Origin: UMGS755 sp045652815
Lineage (GTDB): Bacteria > Bacillota > Clostridia > UBA1381 > UBA9506
Reading direction: 5' to 3'
Length of the DNA: 5,974 bases
Assembly: GCA_045652815.1 (NCBI GenBank)
Contig: JAZOLH010000064.1
Coordinates: forward strand, 1-5,974
This document shows positions 5,560 through 5,974 of this stretch, one piece after another (positions within the stretch are counted from its first letter, which is position 1; every line of letters begins with the position of its first letter). The position numbers were made by a program, and so were the translations under genes. The notes under the pieces are model-generated. The model saw only the letters and a program-made list of their open reading frames with translations. It was not told where the DNA came from and made no database searches.

Positions 5560-5632
5560 ATATAGCCAAGTCGGTAAGGCACCAGACTTTGACTCTGGCA
5601 TTTCGTAGGTTCGAGTCCTGCTATCCCAGCCA
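5556..5632 (+). tRNA. tRNA-Gln (anticodon TTG)
   Basis: The acceptor stem TGGGATA pairs with TATCCCA, and the anticodon arm CCAGA-CTTTGAC-TCTGG gives TTG for CAA (and CAG). The T loop TTCGAGT is canonical and CCA is encoded. It is clearly a relative of the preceding tRNA-Gln(CTG), 24 bp upstream, with the same acceptor pattern, D arm and 'GGCATTTCGTRGGTTCGAGTCCT' region differing in few bases. Confidence 0.96.
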
Positions 5633-5635
5633 TAT

Positions 5636-5711
5636 GGGCCATTAGCTCAGTCGGCAGAGCACTTGACTTTTAATCAAGGTGTCCGGAGTTGGAATCTCCG
5701 ATGGCTCACCA
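5636..5711 (+). tRNA. tRNA-Lys (anticodon TTT) with an altered T loop
   Basis: The acceptor stem GGGCCAT pairs with ATGGCTC (one G-U pair), and the anticodon arm CTTGA-CTTTTAA-TCAAG gives TTT. The T stem CGGAG/CTCCG is perfect, but the T loop reads TTGGAAT where TTCGAAT is expected, so the nearly invariant C56 is G at position 5691. CCA is encoded. It lies only three bases after tRNA-Gln. The gene is otherwise intact. Confidence 0.93.
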
Positions 5712-5712
5712 A

Positions 5713-5745
5713 AAAAACAACCACCCTTTTGGGTGGTTATTTTTG
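5713..5745 (+). terminator. Terminator of the tRNA cluster
   Basis: AACCACCC (5719-5726) pairs with GGGTGGTT (5731-5738) around a TTTT loop and is followed by ATTTTTG. The A-run before the stem makes it usable on the minus strand too. It begins right after the tRNA-Lys CCA. Confidence 0.88.
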
Positions 5746-5769
5746 TTATTGGTGACCCGTACGAGAATT
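5713..5769. repeat. 57-bp direct repeat, left copy (terminator plus tRNA-Glu 3' end)
   Basis: This segment matches 5882-5938 at 56 of 57 positions; the only difference is A5739 against G5908. It contains the hairpin terminator and the last 20 bases of a minus-strand tRNA-Glu including CCA. Copies lie 169 bp apart. After it the left copy has two extra bases (AC) and then GAACTC in common with the right copy. Confidence 0.9.
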
Positions 5770-5777
5770 ACGAACTC
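5750..5777 (-). pseudogene. tRNA-Glu 3' fragment (remnant)
   Basis: Read on the minus strand, this gives the tRNA-Glu T-stem end, acceptor 3' strand ACGGGTC, discriminator A and CCA. The T loop is enlarged from seven to nine bases by an extra GT, the 5' T-stem strand is only partly complementary, and no anticodon arm follows. It is a broken copy of the gene that begins at 5919. Confidence 0.75.
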
Positions 5778-5878
5778 AGGTGTGCGCAAGCTTTTGGGGT
5801 TGGGTTAACTTAAGTGGACGCACACCTTTAAGCAAATCCGCTGGATTTGCGGAGTTCAATTCATAATGCATTACGAAT
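5778..5878. repeat. Palindrome-rich insert between the direct repeats, possible small non-autonomous element
   Basis: No gene is seen. AGGTGTGCG (5778-5786) and CGCACACCT (5819-5827) form a perfect 9-bp inverted repeat. Next, GCAAATCC (5832-5839) and GGATTTGC (5843-5850) form a tight hairpin, which competes with TCCGC (5837-5841) pairing to GCGGA (5849-5853). Last, ATTCATAATGCATTACGAAT (5859-5878) is palindromic but for one mismatched pair per half. Such stacked palindromes suggest a short interspersed repeat or the remnant of a larger insert, but its genome copy number is unknown. Confidence 0.4.
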
Positions 5879-5919
5879 AACAAAAACAACCACCCTTTTG
5901 GGTGGTTGTTTTTGTTATT
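5876..5919. terminator. Bidirectional terminator, right copy
   Basis: AATAACAAAAACAACCACCC (5876-5895) pairs perfectly over 20 bp with 5900-5919 around TTTT. Read on the minus strand it follows the CCA of tRNA-Glu directly and ends in a T-rich run, so it should terminate that gene. It can also act on plus-strand transcripts. Confidence 0.85.
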
Positions 5920-5938
5920 GGTGACCCGTACGAGAATT
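5882..5938. repeat. 57-bp direct repeat, right copy
   Basis: This is the partner of 5713-5769. Here the repeat continues into a tRNA-Glu gene with a proper T arm, so the right copy is the parental arrangement and the left copy the derived one. Confidence 0.9.
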
Positions 5939-5974
5939 GAACTCGTGTTACTGCCGTGAAAGGGCGGTGTGTTA
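5919..5974 (-). tRNA. tRNA-Glu (anticodon TTC), partial, 5' part outside the window
   Basis: Read on the minus strand, the visible part has anticodon arm CCGCC-CTTTCAC-GGCAG (anticodon TTC), variable loop TAAC, T arm ACGAG-TTCAATT-CTCGT, acceptor strand ACGGGTC, discriminator A and encoded CCA. The anticodon stem has a C28-A42 mismatch where family members read GGCGG. The acceptor 5' strand and most of the D arm lie beyond the window. It converges on the plus-strand tRNA cluster. Confidence 0.88.

Noticed and set aside
5445..5645. 66-codon plus-strand open frame over the two tRNA-Gln genes
   Set aside because: It is a translation of tRNA sequence; the repeated pattern in the product simply follows the two similar tRNAs.

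Overview
The window looks like chromosomal DNA from a low-to-mid GC Bacillota (Firmicutes), plausibly an anaerobic gut lineage such as the Negativicutes. The grounds are AT-rich spacers with consensus sigma-A promoters, GGAGG ribosome binding sites, CCA encoded in every tRNA gene, a transhydrogenase split into three genes, and a PntB domain III carrying a 'DTKPGYAG' loop instead of the enterobacterial 'KRSMNTGYAG'. The placement is an inference from style and recalled families, not a database result.

Layout, left to right. Positions 29-203 can fold into one long nested hairpin and probably hold a structured RNA gene, with 6S RNA as the best guess. After an AT-rich gap with an inverted repeat and a clear promoter comes an Lrp/AsnC-type regulator (429-881). 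The proton-translocating NAD(P) transhydrogenase operon follows: pntAA (NAD(H)-binding domain I), pntAB (short membrane subunit) and pntB. A strong terminator ends it at about 5024. A perfect TTGACA-17-TATAAT promoter then drives six tRNA genes (Gly-TCC, Arg-TCT, His-GTG, Gln-CTG, Gln-TTG, Lys-TTT), closed by a hairpin terminator. The last 260 bases hold a 57-bp direct repeat made of terminator plus tRNA-Glu 3' end, a short palindrome-rich insert between its copies, and a tRNA-Glu gene on the minus strand that runs off the window.

The main discovery is pntB. Ordinary PntB has about 460 residues: nine membrane helices (domain II) and one NADP(H)-binding domain III. This one is an uninterrupted 814 residues with THREE complete tandem domain III copies joined by Ala/Lys/Glu/Pro-rich linkers. 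The copies are very similar but not identical, so the expansion is not a simple assembly duplication. All three lack the Lys-Arg-Ser motif that contacts the NADP 2'-phosphate in studied enzymes, and copy 3 carries GAHD where GAND is expected. The result resembles the multi-lipoyl 'swinging arm' layout of E2 dehydrogenase subunits and suggests a transhydrogenase with several mobile nucleotide-carrying domains per membrane unit.

Working together, PntAA, PntAB and PntB should couple hydride transfer between NAD(H) and NADP(H) to proton movement across the cytoplasmic membrane. The neighbouring Lrp-type protein is a plausible regulator of the operon. Secondary oddities are a terminator-like hairpin between pntAA and pntAB, a C56-to-G change in the tRNA-Lys T loop, and the tRNA-Glu-associated direct repeat.
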